Part shown: in pieces, positions 28,088 through 37,702 of the stretch
Layout of the letters: every line of letters begins with the position of its first letter
Position numbering within the stretch: position 1 is the stretch's first letter
Origin: Pseudomonadota bacterium
GTDB taxonomy: Bacteria > Pseudomonadota > Gammaproteobacteria > Enterobacterales > Enterobacteriaceae
Direction of reading: 5' to 3'
Assembly: GCA_018261615.1 (NCBI GenBank)
Contig: JAGTSE010000018.1
Location: forward strand, 1 to 64,000
DNA: 64,000 bases
Made by a program: the position numbers and the translations under genes
The notes under the pieces: model-generated
Told to the model about the DNA's origin: nothing
What the model saw: only the letters and a program-made list of their open reading frames with translations
Databases searched by the model: none

Positions 28088-29137
28088 ATGAAACTTTGGC
28101 TACCGAGTTTGGCTTTGCTGGCGGTGTGTGGCAGCGTACAGGCAGAAAACTACCGTATCGTGCAGTCGCCTTCGCAAAAACTGGATGTCTGGATCGATAA
28201 CATTGCGGATAACACGCCGAAAAGCTGGTGCAGCAAAACCTTACCGCTGCGTATTGTCGCCAGCGGCGATAAAAAACCTGCTGTACTGAACAACTTTTTA
28301 CCGCGTCTTGGTTCGCTGCTGGTAAACCAGTGCGGTACACTGACGCAGGTGCACTGGAAATTGACCGACCCGCAGGGTGAGACTCTGGCTGAAGGAACGG
28401 CCGATAAAGCGAAAGAGTGGGCACCGGTCGTCACCTCGACAGGCGCAACCGTAGCCGCTTCTTCAACTTCAACTTCAACTTCAACTTCAACTTCATCTTC
28501 AACTTCAACTTCAACTTCAACTTCATCCTCGTCCGCAGCCCTGACGCCGCCGACAGAGCGCGCTGAAGATCTCTCTCCGGCCGCTAACCGTACGCCGTGG
28601 CAGGAATTTACCCTGCAGGACGGCTGTCATCTGCGCACCTTCTGGCAGGGCGATGCCAGCGCGCCAGCGCTGTTTATTCCGGCGAAAGAGGATGGCAAAT
28701 GTGAGAAGGGCGGCTGGCTGAACGGGCGCAGCGAAGTGACGCAGATCAGCAACGGCGCAGAGAAAAAGATCACCATGACCTTTGTTCACGGTTTCCCGGT
28801 AAGCGGCCTGAGCGACAGTGTTGACGCCGATCGTCTGCTTATCACCACCGTTAACAACGAACGCATGGTCGTCAGCGAAGGCAGCCTGGCGCAGAGCTGG
28901 ATGATCCTGCCTTACGTCAACAGTCTCAACGGCTGGCAGGCGAACGGCACGGTGGCGGTGGAAATCTCCCGCGATATAGCCAGCGATGCCACCCGTTTGC
29001 AGGCTCGGCTTGATGAAGTGCGCAAAGCCTGGACGCCGTGGTTCGAACCGGGTACGCGGCTTAATATTCTGCTGATCGATTCGTTGCACCCGCAGCTGCG
29101 CGATCCGGCGGTCGGGACTTACAAGACCCTGAACTAA
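28088..29137 (+). CDS. Periplasmic T6SS-associated protein with Ser-Thr repeat
   Basis: From ATG 28088 (AAGGA upstream) the protein is 349 residues with a signal peptide (MKLWLPSLALLAVCGSVQA). The N-terminal domain has paired Cys (SWCSKTLPLRI, LLVNQCGTLTQVHW). A low-complexity Ser-Thr linker at about residues 123-150 is encoded by a hexanucleotide repeat. The second domain has two more Cys (QDGCHLRTFW, DGKCEKGGW). The four cysteines suggest two disulfides. It lies between pppA and tagJ, so a periplasmic role in the phosphorylation switch, for example sensing for the PpkA outer domain, is possible but inferred. I cannot name it with confidence. Confidence 0.75.
   Translation: MKLWLPSLALLAVCGSVQAENYRIVQSPSQKLDVWIDNIADNTPKSWCSKTLPLRIVASGDKKPAVLNNFLPRLGSLLVNQCGTLTQVHWKLTDPQGETLAEGTADKAKEWAPVVTSTGATVAASSTSTSTSTSTSSSTSTSTSTSSSSAALTPPTERAEDLSPAANRTPWQEFTLQDGCHLRTFWQGDASAPALFIPAKEDGKCEKGGWLNGRSEVTQISNGAEKKITMTFVHGFPVSGLSDSVDADRLLITTVNNERMVVSEGSLAQSWMILPYVNSLNGWQANGTVAVEISRDIASDATRLQARLDEVRKAWTPWFEPGTRLNILLIDSLHPQLRDPAVGTYKTLN
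28463..28528 (+). repeat. In-frame hexanucleotide repeat (TCAACT) encoding Ser-Thr
   Basis: The tract reads five TCAACT units, one TCATCT, four TCAACT units and one TCATCC, so it looks like a larger unit duplicated once. It encodes alternating Ser-Thr with Ser-Ser interruptions. Copy-number change keeps the reading frame, so it would alter linker length and not switch the gene off. Confidence 0.95.
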
Positions 29138-29146
29138 GGAGCGGCG

Positions 29147-29959
29147 ATGAACACCCTGTTGCAACAACTGGCGGGCGAATCCCTGCAAGAGAGCCTTGCC
29201 CGGCTGGAAAGCCGCATTCGTACCCAGCCCGGCGATGCCGATCTGCGTGCAGCCTTTGTCCAGCTTCTTTGTCTCGACGGCAACTGGCCGCGTGCGCGAG
29301 CACAGTTGAAAAGCTGGCAGGCGCTGAAACCGCAGGCACAACCGACGGTGACACTGCTGGAGCAGGCCATCAACGGTGAACGCCAGCGTGCCGACGTGAT
29401 GGCCGGTCGCGCCCGTCCGCTAACGCCAGAGCGGCAGTGGCCGTGGCTGGCGGCGATGGTCAGCGCACTGGATCCGGAATCCACCGGGCCTGGCGCACAC
29501 CGCGAAGCCGCACTGGAGAGCGCTGAGGCGAATCCCGGCCAGTTAACAACTCAGTCTGGCGAAACGCACACTTTCGACTGGCTGATGGATGGCGACTGCC
29601 GCTTTGGCCCGATCTGTGAAGCGATCGTCAACGGCCGTTATTTCTGGCTGCCGTTCAGCGCAATTGCCGCCATGCAGTTTCAGCCGCCGGCCAGCGTCAC
29701 CGACCTGGTGTGGCGTCATACGCTGGTGCGTTTGCAGGATGGCAGCGAACAGGTATGCCAAATCCCGGTACGTTATCCGCTGGATCGCGAAGCCGAAGAG
29801 CGCTTTAAACTCGCCCGCGTCACCGAGTGGCAGCCGCTACCGGGCGATGCGCCGCACTTCCTGGGCCACGGGCAAAAAACCTGGCTCAACGACAGCGCCG
29901 AGTTCTCGCTGCTCGATCTGGCCACACTGAGTTTCGACACGGCTGTTGCAGATGAGTAA
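29147..29959 (+). CDS. tagJ: T6SS accessory protein TagJ (ImpE family)
   Basis: The 270-residue cytoplasmic protein is of the ImpE/TagJ family. The N-terminal half resembles tetratricopeptide-like helices (LQESLARLESRIRTQPGDAD, LRAAFVQLLCLDGNWPRA, QLKSWQALKPQA). The C-terminal half has FDWLMDGDCRFGPICEAIVN, GRYFWLPFSAIAAMQF and DLVWRHTLVRLQDG. TagJ binds the TssB N-terminus in systems that carry it and modulates sheath disassembly by ClpV. AAGGAG precedes the ATG. The stop overlaps tssE by 8 bp. Confidence 0.93.
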   Translation: MNTLLQQLAGESLQESLARLESRIRTQPGDADLRAAFVQLLCLDGNWPRARAQLKSWQALKPQAQPTVTLLEQAINGERQRADVMAGRARPLTPERQWPWLAAMVSALDPESTGPGAHREAALESAEANPGQLTTQSGETHTFDWLMDGDCRFGPICEAIVNGRYFWLPFSAIAAMQFQPPASVTDLVWRHTLVRLQDGSEQVCQIPVRYPLDREAEERFKLARVTEWQPLPGDAPHFLGHGQKTWLNDSAEFSLLDLATLSFDTAVADE

Positions 29960-30521
29960 TTCCGCCCACGATGAAGAGAGTGATCTGCTGCGCAGCGGCT
30001 GGCGCTCGCGACGCGGCAAAGAGACCGTCGGCGCACTCGACAAAATGCAGCCCTCGCTGCTTGATCGCCTTACCGATGACGCGCCGGACAAAGTTCAGGA
30101 GCCGCTGAACAGTAACCTGGTTTCCCATGCCATGCTGCGACGCCACGTACTGCGTGATTTGCAGTGGTTGTTCAATACCATCAACAACGAAGCGCAGCAG
30201 GATCTGAGCGGCTTTGACGAAGTGCGCCGCTCAGTGGTTAATTTTGGCGTGTCGCCGCTGGCGGGCAAGCGGATGTCGGACATCGAATGGCAGGATATCC
30301 AGCGCAAGCTGACCAACGCGATTTTGCATTTTGAACCGCGCATTTTGCCGCAAGGATTACAGGTTCGCTGCATTTCCGATACCCGGTCGCTGGATCTTCA
30401 CAACGTGTTGTCGATTGAGATCAAAGGGCGCTTGTGGTGCGTACCGTATCCACTGGAGTTTTTGTTCCGCACGGATGTGGATCTGGAAAACGGGCATTTC
30501 GAGCTAAAAGAGGCGGGGTAA
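29952..30521 (+). CDS. tssE: T6SS baseplate protein TssE (gp25-like)
   Basis: TssE is the gp25/lysozyme-like baseplate wedge protein that starts sheath polymerisation. The 189-residue protein has the family core: LRRDLQWLFNT-type VLRDLQWLFNTINNEAQ, VRRSVVNFGVSPLAGK, IEWQDIQRKLTNAILHFEPR. The C-terminal half has SIEIKGRLWCVPYPLEFLFR and the TDVDLENGHF ending. ATG 29952 is taken; a TTG six bases earlier is also open. tssF begins two bases after its stop. Confidence 0.94.
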   Translation: MSNSAHDEESDLLRSGWRSRRGKETVGALDKMQPSLLDRLTDDAPDKVQEPLNSNLVSHAMLRRHVLRDLQWLFNTINNEAQQDLSGFDEVRRSVVNFGVSPLAGKRMSDIEWQDIQRKLTNAILHFEPRILPQGLQVRCISDTRSLDLHNVLSIEIKGRLWCVPYPLEFLFRTDVDLENGHFELKEAG

Positions 30522-30523
30522 TC

Positions 30524-32395
30524 ATGGACAGCAAATTACTTGAGTACTACAACCGCGAACTGGCCTGGCTGCGCGAAATGGGTCAGGAGTTTGCCGGGCG
30601 CTATCCGAAAGTGGCCGGACGCCTCGGCATGCGTGGCATGGACGTTGCCGATCCATATGTCGAACGCCTGATGGAGGGCTTTGCCTTCCTGACCTCCCGC
30701 GTACAACTGAAAATGGACGCCGAATTTCCCCGTTTCTCCCAGCGTCTGCTGGAGATGATGGCACCCAACTATCTCGCGCCGACGCCGTCAATGGCGATTG
30801 CGGAGCTGACGCCGGACAGCGCAAAAGGAGATCTGAGCAACGGCTTTGTGGTGCCACGCGGTACCATGATGGACAGCCAGGTAATGAAGAAGAACGGCGT
30901 CACCTGTAGTTATACCACCGCTCATGATGTCACGCTGTTACCGTTGAAAATCAGTCAGGTGGAACTGGGCGGCGTACCTGCCGATCTGCCGCTGGCGAAA
31001 GCCGGCCTGAGTCAACGCGGGGCGCAAAGCGCGCTGCGCATTCGTGTGAGCTGCGATGGCCCGGTTAACCTCGGACATCTCGATTTTGATCGCCTGGAAC
31101 TGTTCCTCAGCGGCCCGGACATGCAGGCGCTGAAACTGCTGGAACTGCTGATGGGTCACCAGGTGGGCATTGTTTGTCAGGTCAACAGCGCCAGTGCACC
31201 GTTGCAGGTGCTGGCCGATGACGCATTGCAGCAGGAAGGCTTTGCCGCCAGCCAGTCGCTGCTGCCGGACGATCTGCGCAACTTCGACGGCTACCGTCTG
31301 TTGCAGGAATATTTTGCCTTCCCACAGCGTTTCCTGTTTATCAGCTTTCAGGGGTTGCGTTCGATGGTGACGCGAAGCGGCGATGCCACCTCGTTCGATA
31401 TCATCATTCTGCTGGATAAAGCCGATGAGCAACTGGAGCGGGTAGTAGATAAAAACCACCTTGCACTGCACTGCACGCCGGTGATTAATCTGTTCCCGAA
31501 AGTGGCTGAAAGGCAAAAGCTGAGCGAAAACCAGCACGAATACCATCTGGTGGTGGATAACATTCGCCCGCTCGATTACGAAATCTACGCGGTGCACAAA
31601 ATCCACGCCAGCGTCGATGGTCAGCGCGATGAGCAGACGTTTCGCCCGTTCTGGAGTAGCTGGAGCCAGGATGAAGGCAATTACGGCGCTTACTTCTCCA
31701 TGCGCCGCGAACAGCGCACCGTATCGGAACATGCGCAGCGCTACGGCACCCGTACCGGCTATATCGGTTCCGAAGTGTTTGCCTCGCTGGTTGATGAACA
31801 GCATGCGCCGTGGCGCGAAGATTTACGCTATATCACCGCTGACGTGCTGTGCACCAGCCGCGACTTACCACTGATGTTGCAGCAGGATATGGGGCAGTTC
31901 GTGATGCCGGATTCGCTACCGGTGAAATCCCTGCACCTGCGCAAAGGCCCGACGCCGCCGCGACCGGCGCTGGCGGAGGGGTTAAGCACATGGCGGTTGA
32001 TTAGCCAGTTGCAGATGAACTATCTCAGCCTGATGGACGGTGACGATGGTGAAGGCGCAGCCGCGTTGCGCCAGCTTCTGGGCTTGTACACGCGGCTGGC
32101 GGAAGCGCCGGTGGCGCGCCAGATCGACGGCGTGCGGCACTGCGTGCTGGAGCCGGTGCATCGCCGCGTGCCGGAGCCGGGGCCGATCGTGTTTGCACGC
32201 GGTATGGGCATTACGCTGACGGTCGATGAACAGGCGTTTTCCGGTTTTAGCCCGTGGCTGTTTGGCAGCGTGCTGGAACGCGTTTTTGCGCGGCTGGTGG
32301 GAATGAACAGCTTTACCGAGTTCACCCTGAAAAGCCAGCAGCGCGGTGAAATCGGTTACTGGCCGCCGCGCATGGGCAAGAGGGCGCTGATATGA
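30524..32395 (+). CDS. tssF: T6SS baseplate protein TssF
   Basis: TssF forms the baseplate wedge with TssG and TssE. The 623-residue protein opens with the standard LLEYYNRELAWLREMGQEFA and MDVADPYVERLMEGFAFL, then FPRFSQRLLEMMAPNYLAPTP split across about residues 70-90. Later blocks are LQEYFAFPQRFLFISFQGL and the ending ERVFARLVGMNSFTEFTL. ATG 30524 is used although the reading opens 90 bp earlier inside tssE. Its stop overlaps tssG by 4 bp (ATGA). Confidence 0.96.
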   Translation: MDSKLLEYYNRELAWLREMGQEFAGRYPKVAGRLGMRGMDVADPYVERLMEGFAFLTSRVQLKMDAEFPRFSQRLLEMMAPNYLAPTPSMAIAELTPDSAKGDLSNGFVVPRGTMMDSQVMKKNGVTCSYTTAHDVTLLPLKISQVELGGVPADLPLAKAGLSQRGAQSALRIRVSCDGPVNLGHLDFDRLELFLSGPDMQALKLLELLMGHQVGIVCQVNSASAPLQVLADDALQQEGFAASQSLLPDDLRNFDGYRLLQEYFAFPQRFLFISFQGLRSMVTRSGDATSFDIIILLDKADEQLERVVDKNHLALHCTPVINLFPKVAERQKLSENQHEYHLVVDNIRPLDYEIYAVHKIHASVDGQRDEQTFRPFWSSWSQDEGNYGAYFSMRREQRTVSEHAQRYGTRTGYIGSEVFASLVDEQHAPWREDLRYITADVLCTSRDLPLMLQQDMGQFVMPDSLPVKSLHLRKGPTPPRPALAEGLSTWRLISQLQMNYLSLMDGDDGEGAAALRQLLGLYTRLAEAPVARQIDGVRHCVLEPVHRRVPEPGPIVFARGMGITLTVDEQAFSGFSPWLFGSVLERVFARLVGMNSFTEFTLKSQQRGEIGYWPPRMGKRALI

Positions 32396-33435
32396 GCGAA
32401 GCCCTGACTAGCGCGCCGCAGATTGTTCGCGCCAGTTCGCTACCGGAGGCATTCTGGCAGAACGTGATGGCCACACCGTGGCGCTACGATCTGTTCAGCC
32501 TGCTGCGGCGTATTGATGCCCGCGGCGGGGAACGTTATCCGCTCGGGCGCGCGCCGCTACCGCGTTTCGAATCAGTGCGCATCGGGCAAAAACCGTCGTT
32601 GGGCTTTGCGCCGTCGACCCTTGCCGAAGTCCGTAAGCGTGATGGTTTGCCGCTGTACGATATCTCTATTCTCAGCTTCGGGTTGTTCGGCCCGAACGGT
32701 CCGCTACCGATCCATCTGACAGAATATGCCCGCGAACGCATCGATCATCACCAGGACGATAGCCTCAGCGCTTTTGCCGATCTGTTTCACCACCGGCTGT
32801 CGCTGCTGTTTTATCGCGCATGGGCGGATGCGCAGCCCACGGTGTCGCTCGACCGGGGCGACAATAAACGTTTTGAACAGTACATTGCCTCGCTAATAGG
32901 CATGGGGCAACCAGGGCAACTGGAAAAAGGCTGTCTCAGCCCGCATGCGCGTTTTGCGTTGGCCGGGCATCTGACGCGCAACGGACGCGATCCGGAAGGG
33001 CTGGAGAAGATCCTGCGCTGCTATTTTAATGTGCCGGTATCCATCGTCGAAAATGTGCCGCAGTGGATGCCGCTAAGCGAACGCGAACGCGCGCGTTTGC
33101 AGGGCGGTCGACATGCGCCGCGTCTTGGGCAGTCGGCCTTTCTTGGTAAAGCCGTGCGCGATGTGAGCCACAAGTTTCGCATCGAAATTGGCCCGCTGTC
33201 CGCCGGGACTTACCGGCGTTTCTTGCCCGGTGAAAAAGCCGTGACCGAGATGCGCGACTGGGTGCGCCAGTATCTTGGCATCGAATATGAGTGGGCGCTG
33301 CGCGTGATCCTGCGCCATGAAGATGTTGCTGGCGCAACGCTTGGTGGCACAGGTCGTCTTGGCTACAGCGCCTGGCTTGGCGCTCAGCCACAGCCGCATC
33401 CGCGTGGAGATTTGGTATTCAGCCCGGAAGGATAA
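32392..33435 (+). CDS. tssG: T6SS baseplate protein TssG
   Basis: TssG completes the TssEFG wedge. The 347-residue protein has the conserved WRYDLFSLLRRIDARGGERY and PLGRAPLPRFESVRIGQ, FGLFGPNGPLPIHLTEYAR, and DLFHHRLSLLFYRAWADAQP. The C-terminal half carries FRIEIGPLSAGTYRRFLPG and RLGYSAWLGA. It is coupled to tssF through overlapping stop and start codons, with clpV 44 bp downstream. Confidence 0.96.
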   Translation: MSEALTSAPQIVRASSLPEAFWQNVMATPWRYDLFSLLRRIDARGGERYPLGRAPLPRFESVRIGQKPSLGFAPSTLAEVRKRDGLPLYDISILSFGLFGPNGPLPIHLTEYARERIDHHQDDSLSAFADLFHHRLSLLFYRAWADAQPTVSLDRGDNKRFEQYIASLIGMGQPGQLEKGCLSPHARFALAGHLTRNGRDPEGLEKILRCYFNVPVSIVENVPQWMPLSERERARLQGGRHAPRLGQSAFLGKAVRDVSHKFRIEIGPLSAGTYRRFLPGEKAVTEMRDWVRQYLGIEYEWALRVILRHEDVAGATLGGTGRLGYSAWLGAQPQPHPRGDLVFSPEG

Positions 33436-33479
33436 CCTTTCGTCTTATTCATCTGACGCGACAACTAACGGAATTTACA

Positions 33480-36092
33480 ATGTCGGAAATTAGCCGCGCC
33501 GTACTGTTCGGCAAACTCGATACGCTGTTATTTACCTCGCTGGAAAGCGCCACTGCGTTTTGCAAACTACGTGGCAACCCCTACGTCGAGCTGGTTCACT
33601 GGCTGCATCAGTTGATGCAACAGCCGGAGGGTGACCTGCAACAGGTGATCCGCCACTTTTCGCTGAGTGAAGAGGCGCTGACGCGGGATATCGTCGCTGC
33701 GCTCGATAAACTGCCGCGCGGCGCGAGTTCGGTCTCCGATCTCTCGGAACATATTGATACTGCCGTTGAGCGGGCGTGGGTCTACGGTTCGCTGAAATTT
33801 GGTGTCACGCGCATTCGCGGCGGCCATCTGTTGGCGGGGATCCTGAAAACCTGGAGTCTGGCGACCGTGCTGAAAGGCATTTCGTCGCAGTTTGAACGGG
33901 TGAGCGCCGATGCGCTGCTCGACAACTTCGAGGCGATTTTTGCCAACAGTAAAGAGACGCAGCAGATGGCAACCGCCGTTGGTGATACTGCCGCTGCGCC
34001 GCAGCAACAGGGCACGCTGGCGCAATACGGCCAGGATCTGACGGCCAGAGCCCGCGACGGCAAAATCGATCCGGTGGTGGGCCGTGACGAAGAGATCCGT
34101 CAGATGGTCGATATTTTGATGCGTCGCCGCCAGAACAACCCGCTGTTAACCGGCGAAGCAGGGGTCGGAAAAACGGCGGTAGCGGAAGGGCTAGCGTTGC
34201 GCATTGCCGCAGGCGATGTGCCGGAACCGCTGGTGAACGTGCAACTGTGGCTGCTGGATATCGGCATGTTGCAGGCAGGCGCGGGAATGAAAGGCGAGTT
34301 TGAAGCGCGGCTGCAAGCGTTGATCAACGAAGTGCAATCCAGCCCGACGCCAATCATTCTGTTTATCGACGAAATTCACACCCTGATTGGCGCAGGCGGC
34401 CAGCAGGGTACCGGCGATGCTGCCAACCTGCTGAAACCGGCGCTGGCACGCGGACAGTTGCGTACCATCGGCGCGACCACTTGGGCGGAATATAAAAAAT
34501 ACATAGAAAAAGATCCGGCATTAACCCGTCGCTTCCAGACCGTGCAGGTTGCCGAGCCGGATGAAGAGAAGGCGGTATTAATGCTGCGCAGCACGGTTTC
34601 CGCACTGGAGAAGCACCATCGCGTGTTGCTGCTTGATGAAGCGGTCGTCGCTGCCGTGAAGCTCTCTCACCGCTATATTCCGGCGCGTCAGTTGCCGGAT
34701 AAAGCCGTGGCGTTGCTCGATACGGCCTGCGCCCGCGTCGCTGTCAGCCAGAGCGCGCCACCGCCGCAACTGGAAGATTGCCTGCACCGTATTGCCGCGC
34801 TGGAGGTGGAGATTGAGATTGCCAACCGCGAAGCGAAAATGGCGACTGGCGACAGTGGGCGGATAGAGAAATTAACTGCCGCGCGTCAACAGCAGGAACA
34901 GTTACGCGATGAACTGACGCAGCGCTGGCAGCAGGAACAGGCGCTGGTTGATGCCATCATCGCGCTGCGTGCGCAGTTGCACACTGCGGTGGAAGAGGAT
35001 CTGGCCGGTCTACGCGACTCGCTGGCGCAGCAGCAACAGGCACTTAAGACATTGCAGGGTGATGCGCCGCTGCTGTTCACCTCGGTTGATGCCAACGTGG
35101 CGGCGGCGGTGGTGTCCGACTGGACCGGCATTCCGCTGGGGCGGATGGTGAAAAATGAAATTGATGCGGTGCTGAAACTGGCGGATACATTGAATGAACG
35201 CGTGATTGGTCAGCGTCACGGGCTGGAGTTGATCGCGAGGCGCGTGCGCACCTCGCGCGCTCGCCTCGACGATCCGAACAAACCGGTCGGCGTGTTTATG
35301 CTCTGCGGCCCTTCCGGTGTGGGCAAAACCGAAACCGCGCTGGCGCTGGCGGAATCGCTGTATGGCGGAGAGCAGAATATTATCACCATCAATATGAGCG
35401 AGTTCCAGGAAGCGCACACCGTTTCCACGCTGAAAGGCGCGCCTCCGGGCTATGTCGGTTATGGGGAAGGTGGCGTGTTAACCGAAGCTGTGCGCCGTCG
35501 CCCGTACAGCGTGGTGCTGCTGGATGAGATCGAAAAAGCGCATCCTGACGTGCACGAAATCTTCTTCCAGGTGTTTGATAAAGGCTGGATGGAAGATGGT
35601 GAAGGCCGCCATATCGATTTTCGCAATACCATCATCATTCTGACCTCTAATGTCGGCACCGAGTTGATTACCGGCATGTGCGCCGATCCGGATCTGATGC
35701 CGGAACCGGATGCGCTACGCGATGCACTGCGTCCGCCGCTGTTGCAGGTTTTCCCACCTGCATTGCTTGGGCGCTTGCTGGTGGTGCCGTATTTCCCGCT
35801 CAGCGACGAGATGCTGGCGCAGATTGTGCGTTTGCAGCTTAAGCGCATTCAGCGCCGTCTGGAGGAAAACCACGGCATTATCTCGGAAATCGATGACAGC
35901 GTGGTCGGGCAGATTGTGGCGCGCTGTACCGAAGTTGAATCAGGCGGCCGTATGGTGGACGCCATCCTTACGAACACTCTGCTGCCAATGATGAGCCAGC
36001 TATTACTCGACGCCAGTGCGCGGGACGAGCAATATAAGCGCCTACGTGTCACGCTTGAGCAGGGTGAGTTTCACTGTCAGTTTGCGGCGTAA
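33480..36092 (+). CDS. tssH: T6SS AAA+ ATPase ClpV (TssH)
   Basis: ClpV recycles contracted sheaths by unfolding TssC. The 870-residue Clp/Hsp100 protein has an N-terminal domain that binds TssC, two AAA+ modules (Walker A GEAGVGKTAVAEGLAL and GPSGVGKTETALALAE; Walker B IILFIDEIHTLIGAG and VVLLDEIEKAHPD), and a coiled-coil middle region between them. The pore-loop segment KGEFEARLQAL is present. Length is normal for ClpV and there is no ClpP-binding loop that I can see. Confidence 0.96.
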   Translation: MSEISRAVLFGKLDTLLFTSLESATAFCKLRGNPYVELVHWLHQLMQQPEGDLQQVIRHFSLSEEALTRDIVAALDKLPRGASSVSDLSEHIDTAVERAWVYGSLKFGVTRIRGGHLLAGILKTWSLATVLKGISSQFERVSADALLDNFEAIFANSKETQQMATAVGDTAAAPQQQGTLAQYGQDLTARARDGKIDPVVGRDEEIRQMVDILMRRRQNNPLLTGEAGVGKTAVAEGLALRIAAGDVPEPLVNVQLWLLDIGMLQAGAGMKGEFEARLQALINEVQSSPTPIILFIDEIHTLIGAGGQQGTGDAANLLKPALARGQLRTIGATTWAEYKKYIEKDPALTRRFQTVQVAEPDEEKAVLMLRSTVSALEKHHRVLLLDEAVVAAVKLSHRYIPARQLPDKAVALLDTACARVAVSQSAPPPQLEDCLHRIAALEVEIEIANREAKMATGDSGRIEKLTAARQQQEQLRDELTQRWQQEQALVDAIIALRAQLHTAVEEDLAGLRDSLAQQQQALKTLQGDAPLLFTSVDANVAAAVVSDWTGIPLGRMVKNEIDAVLKLADTLNERVIGQRHGLELIARRVRTSRARLDDPNKPVGVFMLCGPSGVGKTETALALAESLYGGEQNIITINMSEFQEAHTVSTLKGAPPGYVGYGEGGVLTEAVRRRPYSVVLLDEIEKAHPDVHEIFFQVFDKGWMEDGEGRHIDFRNTIIILTSNVGTELITGMCADPDLMPEPDALRDALRPPLLQVFPPALLGRLLVVPYFPLSDEMLAQIVRLQLKRIQRRLEENHGIISEIDDSVVGQIVARCTEVESGGRMVDAILTNTLLPMMSQLLLDASARDEQYKRLRVTLEQGEFHCQFAA

Positions 36093-36118
36093 AGCCATTA
36101 TCAAGAGAGTTTTCCACT

Positions 36119-37549
36119 ATGACGGATCACGATAACAACCGGAGTGTACCGAATGCACTGCCGCCAGGATATCGCTTCAACGAGTTCGAAATTAAAGAAG
36201 TGATTGGCGGTGGTGGTTTTGGCATCGTCTATCGCGCCTGGGATCATCAGCTCGAACGCACTATCGCGATTAAAGAGTTTATGCCCTCTTCACTGGCTGT
36301 ACGCAACGATGACATGACACTGGTGCTGCGCAGCGAGCGTTTTAGCAAAGCTTTTACCGCCGGGCTTAACAGTTTTATCCATGAAGCACGTCTGCTGGCG
36401 CGTTTTAACCACCCGAACCTGCTGCATGTGCTGCGTTTTTGGGTGCAGAATGATACCGCTTATATGGGCACGGTGTTCTACAGCGGCACCACGCTTTCCC
36501 GCCTGCGCGAGAAAAACCCAACGCTGATTAACGAAACCTGGATCCGCCGCATGCTGCCGATGCTGCTGGGCGCCATCAAAAGCATCCACGACGAAGGGTA
36601 TCTGCATCGCGATATCTCGCTGGATAACATCCAGATCCAGGATAACGGCTTGCCGGTGCTGCTTGACTTCGGCTCCGCGCGCCGCAGTATCGGTTCTGTC
36701 TCGGATGAAACGGAAACCATGCTGCGTCCGGGCTATGCGCCGATCGAACAATACACCGACGACAACGAAAGTGAGCAGGGGGCGTGGACCGATATCTACG
36801 CTCTTGGCGCGGTGCTGCATACGCTGATTATCGGTTCACCGCCGCCGGTTAGCGTGGTGCGCAGCATTCAGGACACCTATATGCCGCTGGCGCAGCGCAA
36901 CTTGCCGGGATACACCCCTTCGCTGTTGCAGGCGGTGGATCGCGCGCTGGCGCTGAAGATGGAAGATCGTCCGCAGACCGTCGATGAGTTCGCTGCACTG
37001 ATTGAAATGCCGGTTGCCGGGCTTGGTGATGTGCTGAGCGTTAAACAGCCTGGCACCATGCTGATACCGGTCGAAGAGGCAGAAGGAAAACAGGCGGCGC
37101 CGGGATGGCAACGCTACAAATTGCCAGGCCTGGTGGCGGCAGGTGTGATTGTCGGCATCATCGCCGGGGCAATGTTGTTCGGCGGCAGTTCAGCGCCGGA
37201 AAACGCGGCACAGACCGCCAGCGTTACGCCGGAAGTACTACCCGCACCGCCGGTGCAGCAACCTGTGCGGGAAGCGCCTGCTGTACAGACAGCGCCCGTG
37301 CAGACCGCTGCGCAAAGCGCCGCGCCGGTGGTTAGCCAGACGCCTGTCGCGCAACTTTTTGTGCGTATGAAAGAGGGCGAAAAACTGAGCCTCAATGGCG
37401 AAGCTCAGTCAGTATCTCCGGCGACTAATGGTTTTGCCTCACTGAAACTGCAGCCTGGTCGTTACGAAGTGCTCCTGCAGGGGAACGGTCAGAGCCGTAG
37501 TCAGACCATTACTATTGCTAAACCGGGCACCTGGTTAATTAATCCTTAA
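36119..37549 (+). CDS. ppkA: Membrane Ser/Thr kinase PpkA of the T6SS switch
   Basis: PpkA phosphorylates the FHA protein in response to an envelope signal and so triggers T6SS assembly. In the 476-residue protein the kinase domain covers about residues 20-290: glycine loop VIGGGGFGIVYRAW, Lys in TIAIKEFMP, catalytic loop LHRDISLDNIQI and DFGSARRSIG. A single membrane helix follows (about residues 339-362, LVAAGVIVGIIAGAMLFGG), then an Ala/Pro/Gln-rich stalk and a small periplasmic beta domain (LNGEAQSVSPATNGFASLKL, then PGRYEVLLQG). The periplasmic part is short compared with PpkA forms carrying a von Willebrand domain. Confidence 0.94.
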   Translation: MTDHDNNRSVPNALPPGYRFNEFEIKEVIGGGGFGIVYRAWDHQLERTIAIKEFMPSSLAVRNDDMTLVLRSERFSKAFTAGLNSFIHEARLLARFNHPNLLHVLRFWVQNDTAYMGTVFYSGTTLSRLREKNPTLINETWIRRMLPMLLGAIKSIHDEGYLHRDISLDNIQIQDNGLPVLLDFGSARRSIGSVSDETETMLRPGYAPIEQYTDDNESEQGAWTDIYALGAVLHTLIIGSPPPVSVVRSIQDTYMPLAQRNLPGYTPSLLQAVDRALALKMEDRPQTVDEFAALIEMPVAGLGDVLSVKQPGTMLIPVEEAEGKQAAPGWQRYKLPGLVAAGVIVGIIAGAMLFGGSSAPENAAQTASVTPEVLPAPPVQQPVREAPAVQTAPVQTAAQSAAPVVSQTPVAQLFVRMKEGEKLSLNGEAQSVSPATNGFASLKLQPGRYEVLLQGNGQSRSQTITIAKPGTWLINP

Positions 37550-37596
37550 CCTTAATCAGCACTATTTCGTCGAGTAATATTATGCCCGACAAATTC

Positions 37597-37614
37597 GGGG
37601 AGAATTATCTCCCC
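37597..37614 (+). terminator. Hairpin after ppkA
   Basis: A 7-bp stem GGGGAGA / TCTCCCC with an ATTA loop lies about 48 bp after the ppkA stop, followed by a pyrimidine-rich TTCCTCTCTCTC. It may separate the structural operon from the effector module. Confidence 0.55.
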
Positions 37615-37702
37615 TTCCTCTCTCTCGCATTACAAATAATGTGATGTCGTCCTGTTTCGATCGTTACGGTTGTATTGTCCGACATATAAAAAAGACAGAG
37701 CC

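Noticed and set aside
28463..28528. Hexamer repeat as an on/off phase-variation switch
   Set aside because: The unit is six bases, so gain or loss keeps the frame; only linker length can vary.
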